This document shows positions 43,584 to 53,200 of a DNA stretch of 64,000 nt, one piece after another (position 1 is the first letter of the stretch; every line of letters starts with the position of its first letter). Source of the DNA: Planctomycetota bacterium (GTDB taxonomy: Bacteria > Planctomycetota > SZUA-567 > H5-PLA8); assembly GCA_023150555.1 (NCBI GenBank), contig JAKLKQ010000021.1, positions 37,573-101,572 on the forward strand, written 5' to 3'. The position numbers were made by a program, and so were the translations under genes. The notes beneath the pieces are model-generated. The model was given only the letters and a program-made list of their open reading frames with translations. It had not been told where the DNA came from and did not search any database.

Positions 43584-43848
43584 GCCCAGCGCCTCCTATA
43601 AGTAAGACGCATGAGATCGCGTCTTCCTCAATCTCCGTTTCACCATCGGCGTAACTTCCGCGAGCGGTACAGTCTATACGATCCGCGGAATGTTCACGAG
43701 AGGGAAGAATGCAGGGGCGAGCGGTCAGGGGTGAGCGAAGGTGAGGCTTCGCCGCACCTTTTTGAACCGGCTCATCACTGAAAGATTTGGCTGAAGATTG
43801 CAGCAGGGTGGCGAAGTCACACCTGCGCTGACCCCTCGCCCCAGGCGT

Positions 43849-44292
43849 TTACCCCGCCAGCAGCGCGCGGAATTCGCGAGGCGTGAAGAACGACTGCTGC
43901 TCCTCGTCGAGCACCGTCACGCCGAACTGCTCGAAGAGCTGCACGTACAGGCGGAAAAAGACCTTCTTCGGCGCGATGGTCGCGGCGTTGATGGTGAGGA
44001 TCTCGCCAGGCGCGGGCGGTCCGGCCTCGGCGCGGACCTTCAGGATCACGCCTTCCTCGACCTGCCACTGCAGGCGCATGGTGTCGCTGTGCTCTTCCCA
44101 CGGCGCCTTCGGCATCTCGGCCATGTGCGGGACCTCGAAGAGGCGCTCGGTGACCTCTTCTATTCGGCCCAGCGAATGCAGGTCGATCGGCAGGATCTTA
44201 TCGTTCTTGGGTGGAACGGGATCGGGTTTCCAGAAACTGAAGCGGACGATCTTCGAGTCCGGCGCGGGATTGGGATCGGCAGGATGGCTCAT
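43849..44292 (-). CDS. Hypothetical protein, 147 aa
   Basis: A soluble, slightly acidic protein with no signal peptide or membrane helix. Readable blocks: KIVRFSFWKPDPVPPKNDKI, RIEEVTERLFEVPHMAEMP, and an alternating beta-like C-terminus (KKVFFRLYVQLFEQFGVTVLDEE). I recognise no family. The start is preceded by AGGAGC. The upstream stretch 43584-43848 holds no gene. Codon structure and conserved-looking aromatic residues suggest it is real. Confidence 0.6.
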   Translation of the reverse strand: MSHPADPNPAPDSKIVRFSFWKPDPVPPKNDKILPIDLHSLGRIEEVTERLFEVPHMAEMPKAPWEEHSDTMRLQWQVEEGVILKVRAEAGPPAPGEILTINAATIAPKKVFFRLYVQLFEQFGVTVLDEEQQSFFTPREFRALLAG

Positions 44293-44479
44293 GCGGAATC
44301 GGCTCCTTTTCCTCCCCCTTCGCTCCTTTGCGCTGCGCCCGCCCTACTCCTGTATAGTAAATATATCATTAAAGCTTCACGAAATCGACTTTTGTGAAAC
44401 GCGCTTTGCCTCTTTTCGATCCGTTTTCCTCCTCTACAATGCAGACGTTCCCCGAACGAAAAGCACTCAGGAGATTCTC

Positions 44480-46603
44480 ATGCCCGCCACGAGGAAAAAA
44501 GCGCGCACGCCTGCACCAGTGCAATTCCCACGGCGAGGAACTCCGCCCGACCGCACCGGCTACCCGCACTACGAGGCCATCGGCCAAAGCAACGCGCGCT
44601 GGCGCGCCGAATACCTGCGCGAACTCAAGCGCCGCCGCGCCGAACGCCAGGCGCTGCTCGAGGACCGAGCCGGCGGGCGAAAGGCGCAGAAACAGCGCGC
44701 CGCGCGGCGCTTCGCGCAGGTTCGCAATGCGTTAGCGGAGAACATGGGCCTGAAGATCGCCGCCTCAGCGCCCAAATCCGCCGCCAAGGTGCCGGCCTTC
44801 CGCTTCGCGACCTACGGCGCCGGCGAGACGGGCTTGAAGGGTCCCTTCCGCCACGCCGACGTGCTGACGCTGTGGCTGCGCGTGCCCGGCGCCGCGTGGG
44901 CCGACCCACGCGAAGGCGACGGCGAGTTGGAACTGCTCCTTCTTCTGCCACGCGGACACGCGCCCAAAGGCGGCCGTCCGCTGGTGCTGGCGCTGCCCGA
45001 CTGCGGGCCGTGGCTGACCGGCGGCGAAGACCCCGCCACGACGGCGCGCGGGTTGGGCTACGCGCTGGCGCTGCGCGGGGCCGTGGTGGCCATCCCAAAA
45101 CTGCCGGCGTACGAACGCTTCAGCGTGACGCTTAACAAGCAGCGCATCGCGGAAGGCACCTGCACGCTGGGCGCGCTGCTGTACGAAGCCGCCGGGGCGA
45201 TCTCCGCGCTGCTGGCGCACCAGGCGAACCATGCGCCGCAGGCCGTTCGCGCGTGGGTCGCCGGGCGCGGCCTGGGCGCGACGCTGGCGCTGATGCTGGG
45301 GGCGCTCGACGGGCGCGTCGCGGGGGTGCTGGCCGAAGCGCCCGTGCTGGTCGGTTCGGGCGAAGACCCCGAGGCCCTCTGGGTGCCGCGCTTCAATCGC
45401 ACCACCGACCTTCCGGAACTGGCCGCGTCACTCGCGCCGCGCCCGCTGGCGCTGGTAGCGGGACCCAGGCAGAAGGACGTGCTCGCCGGGCCGCCGTGCG
45501 ACGTCCGCGCCCTCGCCCGCGCTGCGAAGGCCGCCTTCGCCCTGCACGGTGCGCGTACGGAGTTGAAACTTTTCGCCGCGAACAAGCACGGTGCCGCGGC
45601 GGACTGGATCGTCGAACCGAAGCGTTCGCAAGGAGCGAAGGGCCCGCGCGGCGAGCTTGCGCGCGGCGCGAAGCCCCAACGCATCTACGCGATCGAGAAA
45701 ATCAAATCGGCCGCCGCGTGGAAGCGCGCGCGCGGGAAGCTCTCCGCGGCCTACCGCGAAGCCGGCGGCATCCCGGCGCGCAACAAACCGCTGGGCGTGA
45801 AATTGATCGGCGCCGCGAAGCTGCGCGACTGCACGCGCCAGGAATACCACGTCCGCACGGGGCGCTTCACGTACGCGAACGTGACCTTTCTGCGCCCGCT
45901 GGGGCCCGAGAAGCAGCGCACGACGATCCTGTGCCTGCCGGGCTCGGGCAGTGACGTGGCGCGCGTGGAGAGCCAGTACGCGCACGAGGTCGTCGCGAAG
46001 GGTTGGAACGCCGCGATCATCGACGCGCGCGTGGCGCTGTATCCGTTCCACCCGGACATCCCCGAAAGCGGCAACCTGATCAACCAGTCCGTGCACGATT
46101 TGCTCTGCGCGCTGGATTACGTCGCCAAGCGAAACGACGTCGACGCCACGCGCATCGGCGCGATGGGCGTCTCGCAGGGCGGCACGCATTCGTGGATGCT
46201 CGCGATGCTCGACGAACGCGTCGCCGCGGCGGCGCCGGTCTGCGGGATCTGCACCTGGCGAAGCCTGCCCAAGCCGCAATCGCTGGACACCCAGGGCCCG
46301 CCGCTGCGCACGGCGCTGGACAGCCACAGCTTCTACTACTACACGCCCGGCGTGCTGCACTTCGCCGACCAGCAGGACCTGATCGCGATGATCGCGCCGC
46401 GCCCGCTGTGCTTCATCGGAGCGGACAGGGACTACTGCTTCCCACTCGACGGAATGCGCGAATGTGACCGGGACCTGCGGCGGCTCTACCGGATGATGGG
46501 CGCAGGGAAGAATTACGAATACGTCGAATTCGCCGGGCCGCACAGCATGCCGCCGCACACCAGACGCAAGGCGTATGCGTTTTTCAGGAAGGTCTTGCGG
46601 TGA
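44480..46603 (+). CDS. Tandem alpha/beta hydrolase; N-terminal unit likely inactive
   Basis: 707 aa from ATG 44480 (CAGGAG upstream); the 906-aa track ORF extends backwards across the antisense gene and is not supported. There are two alpha/beta-hydrolase-like units. The first (~130-400) has the fold's elements (LVLALPDCGPWLTGGED, AWVAGRGLGATLALMLG) but glycine where the nucleophile should be. The second (~440-707) is complete: GAMGVSQGGTHSW, acid GADRDYCFP, His in FAGPHSMPPHTR. Relatives are acetyl xylan esterases and similar deacetylases. N-terminus is basic and helical, without signal peptide. Possibly an internal duplication. Confidence 0.8.
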   Translation: MPATRKKARTPAPVQFPRRGTPPDRTGYPHYEAIGQSNARWRAEYLRELKRRRAERQALLEDRAGGRKAQKQRAARRFAQVRNALAENMGLKIAASAPKSAAKVPAFRFATYGAGETGLKGPFRHADVLTLWLRVPGAAWADPREGDGELELLLLLPRGHAPKGGRPLVLALPDCGPWLTGGEDPATTARGLGYALALRGAVVAIPKLPAYERFSVTLNKQRIAEGTCTLGALLYEAAGAISALLAHQANHAPQAVRAWVAGRGLGATLALMLGALDGRVAGVLAEAPVLVGSGEDPEALWVPRFNRTTDLPELAASLAPRPLALVAGPRQKDVLAGPPCDVRALARAAKAAFALHGARTELKLFAANKHGAAADWIVEPKRSQGAKGPRGELARGAKPQRIYAIEKIKSAAAWKRARGKLSAAYREAGGIPARNKPLGVKLIGAAKLRDCTRQEYHVRTGRFTYANVTFLRPLGPEKQRTTILCLPGSGSDVARVESQYAHEVVAKGWNAAIIDARVALYPFHPDIPESGNLINQSVHDLLCALDYVAKRNDVDATRIGAMGVSQGGTHSWMLAMLDERVAAAAPVCGICTWRSLPKPQSLDTQGPPLRTALDSHSFYYYTPGVLHFADQQDLIAMIAPRPLCFIGADRDYCFPLDGMRECDRDLRRLYRMMGAGKNYEYVEFAGPHSMPPHTRRKAYAFFRKVLR

Positions 46604-46612
46604 GCACCGGGC

Positions 46613-47698
46613 TTACACAAGTTCCAACGGAAAACTCGTCAGCCGCTCCAGCCCCGCGTCCGTAACGAGGTAGTTCTGCTCGAGGCGGATGCCGGCGTTC
46701 AGTTCCTTCGAGTACAGCCCCGGCTCCATGGTGAAGACGTCGCCAGCCTCGAGCACGCTCTCGAACTCGGGGTTCAGCTGCGGGGCCTCGTGCGGCGCCA
46801 GCCCGATGCCGTGGCCGAGGTGATGCACCAGGCCGCTGTGGCCGGCGTCGGCGAGAAAGGCCTTGGCTTCGTCGTAGAGCGCCTGCCCCGTCACGCCCGG
46901 CTTCGCTTTACGCTCAAGATGCTTAAGGCATTCGATAATCTTCGCGCAGGCGGCATGCTGAACGTCGGTGCCCTTGCGGTCCACGGCGAAGGTGCGGCAG
47001 TTGTCGGCGTGGTAGCCGTGCAGCGACGGGCCCGCGTCGATGACGTACAACTCCCCGGCCTGCATCGGTCGCCTTCGCGGCGATCCCCCGCCCTTGCCGC
47101 TGCAGTAGTCGTTGCCGAAGCGCTCCAGGTCCTCGCCCGCCGCGCGCATCGCCGCCGCGCGGACTTCGACGAAGAAGTCGAACTCGTCCACGCCCGGCTT
47201 GATGTGTTCCTTCACGTACGCGTACATGGCCTCACTGACCGCGATGGCCTTGCGCAGGCAGGCGACCTCGTCGGGATCCTTCTTTTTGCGCAGGCCCAGG
47301 ATCGTCGAAGTCAGGTCGACGGCCATCGGGCCGGCGCGCTGGGTCAAGGCGCCGGCGCCGAGCAGGTCCGTGCCGAGCAGTTTGCCGGGCGGGAGCGCAC
47401 GCGCCAGGGCCATCGCGGCCAGGTGCGGCTGTTCGCTGGGCATCGTGGCGTGCTTGTGCGCGGGGTACTCGAGGATCTCGTCGGCGGCCACCGTCTTTGC
47501 GTCGATCTTCCAGCCCACGAGCGATACTCTGCCCTGCGCGCTCAGGTAGGCGGCGCCCGCGTGGTTCCAGTGGCAGCGGTAGCCGGTGAAGTAGTAGACG
47601 TGCTCGCGGAAGGCCAGCAGCGCGCCGGCCAGGCCCTGCGCATCCAGCGCCGCGAGCAGGCGCTTCTGGCGCGCGCGGCAGCCTTCGACAGTCAGCAT
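46613..47698 (-). CDS. M24-family Xaa-Pro peptidase
   Basis: 361 aa from ATG 47698, behind GGAGGGG; 57 residues of the track ORF are upstream noise overlapping the divergent queG promoter. Creatinase-type N-domain (LLAALDAQGLAGALLAFREHVYYFTGY), then the pita-bread metallopeptidase with two-metal ligands: Asp/Asp in VIDAGPSLHGYHADNCRTF, His in HHLGHGIGLAPHE, Glu in FTMEPGLY and Glu in IRLEQNYLV. Probably removes an N-terminal residue before proline, in the cytoplasm. Convergent with the tandem hydrolase (9 bases). Assignment to aminopeptidase or dipeptidase is not decidable. Confidence 0.9.
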   Translation of the reverse strand: MLTVEGCRARQKRLLAALDAQGLAGALLAFREHVYYFTGYRCHWNHAGAAYLSAQGRVSLVGWKIDAKTVAADEILEYPAHKHATMPSEQPHLAAMALARALPPGKLLGTDLLGAGALTQRAGPMAVDLTSTILGLRKKKDPDEVACLRKAIAVSEAMYAYVKEHIKPGVDEFDFFVEVRAAAMRAAGEDLERFGNDYCSGKGGGSPRRRPMQAGELYVIDAGPSLHGYHADNCRTFAVDRKGTDVQHAACAKIIECLKHLERKAKPGVTGQALYDEAKAFLADAGHSGLVHHLGHGIGLAPHEAPQLNPEFESVLEAGDVFTMEPGLYSKELNAGIRLEQNYLVTDAGLERLTSFPLELV

Positions 47699-47777
47699 GG
47701 CCGACCCCTCCTTGGAATAGTGTTCGAGCAGAGGCATCCTACTGGCGAGGCCTTCGCGATTCGAGCATACTTGCCGC

Positions 47778-48833
47778 ATGCAGAGCACCGACCAGGAACT
47801 AATTCTGGAACTGGCCCGGGCGCACGGCTTCGCGCGCGCCGGCTTGGCGGCCGTTCCGCCCGACGGCAACGCGCCGCGCGCCGCGAGCCTGGAAGCGTGG
47901 CTGGCGCGCGGCCTGCAGGGACCCCTCGATTACCTGCTCCAGAACGCCGCAACGCGCGCGCACCCGCGCGAACGCTTTCCGTGGGCCAGGAGCGTGCTCT
48001 GCCTAGGCGCGCACTACGACGGCGGGGCGAAGGGCGTTGCGGGCCTGGATCTTTCGGCGCACGTGGCGCGCTACGCGCGCGGGCGCGACTACCACGCCGT
48101 CTTCGAGAAGCGCCTGAAAGCTCTGGCGCGCGCGCTGGTCGACGCGGGCCTGGCCGGGCAGGCGCACTGGTACGTCGATACCGGTCCGGTGCTCGAGCGC
48201 GCGTGGGCCGAGGCCGCGGGGCTGGGCTGGATCGGCAAGAACACCTGCCTGATCCATCCGAAGCACGGCAGCTACATGCTGCTTGCGGAACTGCTGCTCG
48301 ACGTGGAGGTCCCCGCCGCCGAAGCGCACGCCGACCACTGCGGCACGTGCACGCGCTGCCTGGACGCATGCCCGACGAACGCCTTCGCGGCGCCGGGCGT
48401 GCTGGACGCCGGCCGCTGCATCGTGACGTGGAACCTGGAGCAGAAGGGCGACGTACCGGAGGCGCGCTGGACCGAGCACCACGGCTGGGCGGCGGGCTGC
48501 GACCTCTGCCAGAGCGTCTGCCCCTACAACGCGCCCGAACGGTTGCCCGCGCCCGACGCTGAACTGGCCGCGCCGCTGCCGTGGGAAGAGTTGACGCTCG
48601 CCGAAGCGATCACGTTGGCGCGCGAGGCCTACGACGAGGCTTTTCGCGGCAGCGCGCTGCGGCGCACGGGCTGGAAGGGCTTAAGGCTGGGCGCGATCAC
48701 GGCGGCGGGCAACGTTCGAGCGGAAGCGACGCGCGCGAGTCTGGAGGCATGCCTGGACGATGCGGACGAAGCGATCCGCGCACGAGCGGCCTGGGCGTTG
48801 AAAGAGATGGAGCGGGCGGCTAGCCGTCCGTAG
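47778..48833 (+). CDS. queG: Epoxyqueuosine reductase
   Basis: 351 aa; last step of queuosine synthesis, reducing epoxyqueuosine in tRNA with cobalamin and two [4Fe-4S] clusters. Motifs: catalytic/cobalamin region YVDTGPVLERAWAEAAGLGWIGKN, cluster motifs CGTCTRCLDACPT and CDLCQSVCPYN, and RCIVTWNLEQKG. The C-terminus ends in a short HEAT-like helix pair (ATRASLEACLDDADEAIRARAAWALKEME). No other queuosine gene is present. The gene's end overlaps the convergent acidic membrane-protein gene by 14 bases. Confidence 0.95.
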   Translation: MQSTDQELILELARAHGFARAGLAAVPPDGNAPRAASLEAWLARGLQGPLDYLLQNAATRAHPRERFPWARSVLCLGAHYDGGAKGVAGLDLSAHVARYARGRDYHAVFEKRLKALARALVDAGLAGQAHWYVDTGPVLERAWAEAAGLGWIGKNTCLIHPKHGSYMLLAELLLDVEVPAAEAHADHCGTCTRCLDACPTNAFAAPGVLDAGRCIVTWNLEQKGDVPEARWTEHHGWAAGCDLCQSVCPYNAPERLPAPDAELAAPLPWEELTLAEAITLAREAYDEAFRGSALRRTGWKGLRLGAITAAGNVRAEATRASLEACLDDADEAIRARAAWALKEMERAASRP

Positions 48834-50028
48834 GACCGCGCTCGGCGTCGGGGCCGAACTCGTCGCCGCTTGGCGTGACGGGCGTCTTGTTCTCGGCGGG
48901 CGCGGGCGTTTCGGTCTTCTCGCCGCCGTCGGGCGCCGGCGTGGGATTGGTGCCATCCTGGGCCTTGCGCTTCTGGGTGGAGATCTGGTTCTCGATCTTG
49001 AAGATCTCGTCGTTGACGAGGTACAAGTCGGAGTTGATGGACTGGCCGATGTTCTCCCATCCGGCGTACTCGTCGCCGGCGAACTTGGGGTCCTCGCGGA
49101 ACATCTCGATCTTGGTGGCGCAGTCGTCGAGCGCCATCTTGGCGTCGCGGTACAGCTGCAGGGCCTCCTCGAGCTTGCCGTCCTTAAACACTTCACTGGC
49201 CTTTTTGGCCAGGAGGCGGGCCTTGCCATGGCTGGCCTTGACATCTTTGCCCGGGTTGCGCTCGATGACCGTCGGCCCCTTCTGCTGATCCTTGGGCAGG
49301 ATCAGGTAGATGCCCAGGCCAATGCAGGCCAGGAGCATCAGCAAGCAGACCAGGATCACGACAAGCTTGAAGTTGTCGCGCTTGGGCGGCCCGCCGCCGC
49401 CGCCGCGTCCGCTGGCCCGCCCGCTGGCTCGGCCGGTGGCCGGCTGGACGCCGCTGGCCTTGGCGGTGCTGCGCTTGCTGCTGGTCCCGGCGGCGGAGGA
49501 GGAACCCGCGACACCCGCTCCGAACCGAGAGCGCTTGGCACCCTTCGCGGGCTCTTCCTTCGCCGCCGAGACGTTGCGATACAAGTTGCTGGTCTTGGCC
49601 CCTGCCGCGGCGACAGGATCGGCCGGTGGCGGCTTGGCCCGGCTGGTAGCACGGGCCGGAGCCGCCTTCTTCGTCTTGCCGCCCTTCTTCAGTTCCTCGT
49701 CTTCGCCTTCTTCGTCTTCGGATTCGTCGTCGTCGAGGTCGTCATCGTCGTCGTCCTCGTCGAGATCCTCATCGTCGAAGTCCTCGTCCTCAAAGTCCTC
49801 GTCCTCGAAGTCCTCGTCCTCGAGGTCCTCGTCTTCTTCCTCGAAGTCTTCGTCTTCTTCTTCCTCGTCGTCTTCCTCTTCCTCGTCGTCTTCCTCTTGC
49901 TCGTCGTCTTCCTCTTCGTCCTCGTCCCACTCCTCGTCCTTCTTCTTCTTGGCGAGGTTCTTGGGCGACGAAGCGTTCCCCTTTGCGGCCGCCTCCTTTT
50001 CGTTCGGCGACCTCCCTGGTGTGGCCAT
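48820..50028 (-). CDS. Membrane protein with ~80-residue Asp/Glu tract
   Basis: 402 aa. A short basic start (KNLAKKKKDEEW) precedes a nearly pure Asp/Glu stretch (~33-110) built partly from repeats of FEDED, then a basic Ala/Ser/Gly-rich linker (RASGRASGRGGGGGPPKR), one transmembrane helix (LVVILVCLLMLLACIGLGIYLIL) and a soluble helical C-terminal domain with a TPR-like pair (ASEVFKDGKLEEALQLYRDAKMAL). With positive residues before the helix, the acidic tract should be cytoplasmic and the TPR-like part outside. No family recognised. GGAGG lies eight bases before ATG, with a promoter candidate at 50105-50134. Confidence 0.75.
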   Translation of the reverse strand: MATPGRSPNEKEAAAKGNASSPKNLAKKKKDEEWDEDEEEDDEQEEDDEEEEDDEEEEDEDFEEEDEDLEDEDFEDEDFEDEDFDDEDLDEDDDDDDLDDDESEDEEGEDEELKKGGKTKKAAPARATSRAKPPPADPVAAAGAKTSNLYRNVSAAKEEPAKGAKRSRFGAGVAGSSSAAGTSSKRSTAKASGVQPATGRASGRASGRGGGGGPPKRDNFKLVVILVCLLMLLACIGLGIYLILPKDQQKGPTVIERNPGKDVKASHGKARLLAKKASEVFKDGKLEEALQLYRDAKMALDDCATKIEMFREDPKFAGDEYAGWENIGQSINSDLYLVNDEIFKIENQISTQKRKAQDGTNPTPAPDGGEKTETPAPAENKTPVTPSGDEFGPDAERGPTDG

Positions 50029-50104
50029 GCTAACAATCCTCCTTGTTCTGCGAACGGGCCCTATCCCGGCTTCGGCTGTGCTGTAGGTTGAGCAAACCAG
50101 GGCT

Positions 50105-50134
50105 ACTGTAAAGTGCTTTTTTCGTTGCCGTCAA
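50105..50134 (-). promoter_or_regulatory. Candidate sigma-70 promoter for the acidic protein gene
   Basis: Minus strand TTGACG (-35, 50134-50129), an 18-base spacer with an A-tract, and TACAGT (-10, 50110-50105); about 75 bases before the start codon. The rest of 50029-50288 is unremarkable. Confidence 0.42.
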
Positions 50135-50288
50135 GAGCAATATAGAGTTGGCACCAATTTCCCGGCATCCCGAGTACGGGGTCCGGCGTCCGCACTTTTC
50201 CCGGTATTACAACTCGATTCGCTCCAAATAGTTACAGAAACAGGAAAAGGCCTGCCCTAATTCCCCTGCTCCAAAGTACGGGATGGCC

Positions 50289-53200
50289 TCAGGGCTCGTG
50301 CGCGACCGGCATCGCGGCTTTCGCACCGTGGCGCTGCAGGCGTTCGGCCAGCGGTTCAAGCAGCCCGCGCACGAAGCCGTGCAGCGCGGCCTCGTCGTGC
50401 TTGGCCTTCAGCGGCAGGCCGAACGAAAGCGTCGTCTCGTCGACGACGCGCACGCCCTTCAGTTCGGGCAGCCCGCGCAGCGCGCGGTCGATGGACTTCA
50501 TGTCCCAGCCGAAGAATTTGAACACCAGGCGGCCTTCCTCGGGCTCGATCCCGATGTACGGCACCGACGCCGCGCTGGCCTCCAGGCGCAGCTTGGCTTC
50601 CTCGAAGAGCCGTCCCGCCGCCTCCGGAAGCGGCCCGAAGCGCTCCTTCACTTCCTCGCGCAGCGCGTCGATCTGCTTCGGCCCGCGGGCGTCGTCGAGG
50701 CGACGGTAGACCTCCAGCACCGCCTTAGGGTCCTCGATGTAAGTCTCGGGCAGGAAGGCCGCCCCGCGCAGCTGCAGGTTCACTTCCAGCGGCTCGGCCT
50801 CCGGCGGCTGCCCGCGCAGCTCCTTCACGGTCGCGTCGAGCAGCCGGCAGTAGAGGTCGTAGCCGACCTCCGCGATCCAGCCCGACTGCTCGCCGCCCAA
50901 CACGTTGCCCGCGCCGCGGATCTCCAGGTCCTTCAGCGCGATCTGGAAGCCCGCGCCAAGGTCGTCGAACTCCTCCAGCGCGCGCAGGCGCCGCAGGCCT
51001 TCGGGCGTTAAGGCGCTCTTCTCCGGCAGCAGCAGGTAGCAGTAGGCCTGGATGTCACTGCGCCCCACGCGCCCGCGCAGCTGGTGCAGTTCGGCGAGGC
51101 CGAAGCGGTCGGCCTCGTGGACGAGCATCGTGTTGGCGGTGGGGATGTCGAGGCCGCTCTCGACGATGGTGGTGCTGACCAGCACGTCGATCTCGCGGCG
51201 CAGGAAGAGGTCCATCACGGCCTCGAGTTCGTCGCCGTCCATCTGGCCGTGGCCGGTCGCGAAGCGCGCCTCGGGAACCAGTTCCGCCAGGCGCGCGCGG
51301 AATTCCTCCAGATCGTGCACGCGCGGATGCACGACGAAGACCTGCCCGCCGCGGCTGATCTCGCGCAGGATCGCGCGGCGCAGCAGGTCGTCGCTGACGC
51401 GCGCGACCTTGGTGTGAATCGAGCGGCGGTTGCGCGGCGGCGTGGCCAGGTTCGAGATGTCGCGCAGGCCCAACAACGCCATGTGCAGCGTTCTGGGAAT
51501 AGGTGTGGCGGTCAGCGTCAGCACGTCGACGCTGTGGCGCAGGTTCTTGAAGAATTCCTTGTGCTCGACGCCGAAGCGCTGCTCCTCGTCGACGATCGCC
51601 AGGCCCAGGTCGTTGAAGTGCACGTCCTTCTGCAGCACCCGGTGCGTGCCGATGATCACGTCCAGGCGCCCGACGGCTAGGCGCTGCAGGATGCCCTTCT
51701 GCTGCTGCCGCGACTTGAAGCGCGACAGCGTCTCGACGCTGACGGGGTAGCCCGCGAAGCGTTCCTTGAACGTGCGCCCGTGCTGCTCGCACAACAGCGT
51801 CGTCGGCACCAGCACGGCGACCTGCTTGCCCGCGCAGACGGCCTTGAACGCCGCGCGCACCGCGACCTCGGTCTTGCCGAAGCCCACGTCGCCGCACAGC
51901 AGGCGGTCCATCGGCCAAGTCGCCTGCATGTCGCGCTTGACCGATGCGATCGCGCTGAGCTGGTCGTCGGTCTCGTCGTAAGGGAACGAGTTCTCGAACG
52001 CGCCCTGCCACTCGGTGTCCGGACCGTACACGATGCCCGGGCGGCTGCGGCGCGCGGCCTGCACCTTCAGCAGGTCCTCGGCCAGGTCGCGGATCGCCGA
52101 CTGCGCGCGCGCCTTCTTCCTCGCCCAGGTCTTGCCGCCGATCTTCGAGAGTTCCAGATTCGCGGAGCTGCCCACGTATCGGCTGACCCAGTGGATGTGC
52201 GCGGCCGGGACGTACAGCTTCACGTCGTCGGCAAACTGCAGCGTGAGGTAGTCCTCCATGCGCCCGCTCTTCTCGAGCCGCGACAATCCCAGGTAGCGCG
52301 CGATGCCGTGCTGCGCGTGCACCACATAATCGCCGAGGTTCAGCTCAAAGAGCCCGGCCAGCGGGCGCGCGTCGGGCGGGATCTTGCGGCGGCGCGCGGA
52401 GGATTCGGCGGCGGCGTGCTTGCGCCGGCCCAGGATCTCGCGGTCGCTGGTGGCGGCCAAGCCCGCTCCGCGCAGGTCGAAGCCCGACGAGATGCGCCCG
52501 ATGCGCAGCTGCACCGCCGGCGCAGGCAGCACCCCCGCGTCGGACAGCAGCGTCTCGAGGCGCTTCAGATCGCCGGGCGTCTCGCAGAAGACGTACAGCG
52601 CCATGCGCGAAGCGGCGAGCTTCTTCCACGCGAGCGCGCGCGGGGAGATCTCGCCCTGCAGGCGCTGCAGCGAGGTGCACGCCACGCGCGGGATTCTTCC
52701 GTCGCCGTCGCCTTCATCGTCTCGAATGGGCTCGTCGTCGAGCGGGTAGTCCTCGACGTCCGCATCGCCGTCGCGCCTGACGCGGTCCTCGCCCGCGGCG
52801 GCGTGCAGGGCCAGCGTATCGAAGCGCGCCTCGGCGCGCGCGCGCAGCTCGTCGAACGGCACGTGCAGGCTGCGCCCGCTGACCAGGCTGGCGGCGTACA
52901 GTTCCGCGCGGCGGGCGAGCGTCTTCGGATCGAGCCACAGCACCGCGGTGCCCGGCGGGAGATGGTCCAGCAGCGTGAAGGGCCCCGGCCCCGCGCCGGG
53001 CGAGAAGAGCTTGCGCAGGCGCTTGGGCGAAGCGTCCAGGATCTCGACGGACTCGACGGGCTCCTCGTTGCGCTGCATCATCGGATCGAAGTGCGCGATC
53101 GATTCGATACGGTCGTCGAAGAACTCGACGCGGCACGGATGCTCGGTGCTGAACGGATAGACATCCAGGATGCCGCCGCGCAGGGAGTACTCGCCGCGGA

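Noticed and set aside
43883-44479. N-terminal extension of the 906-aa ORF
   Set aside because: It is antisense to the 43849-44292 gene, and a good ribosome site marks ATG 44480.
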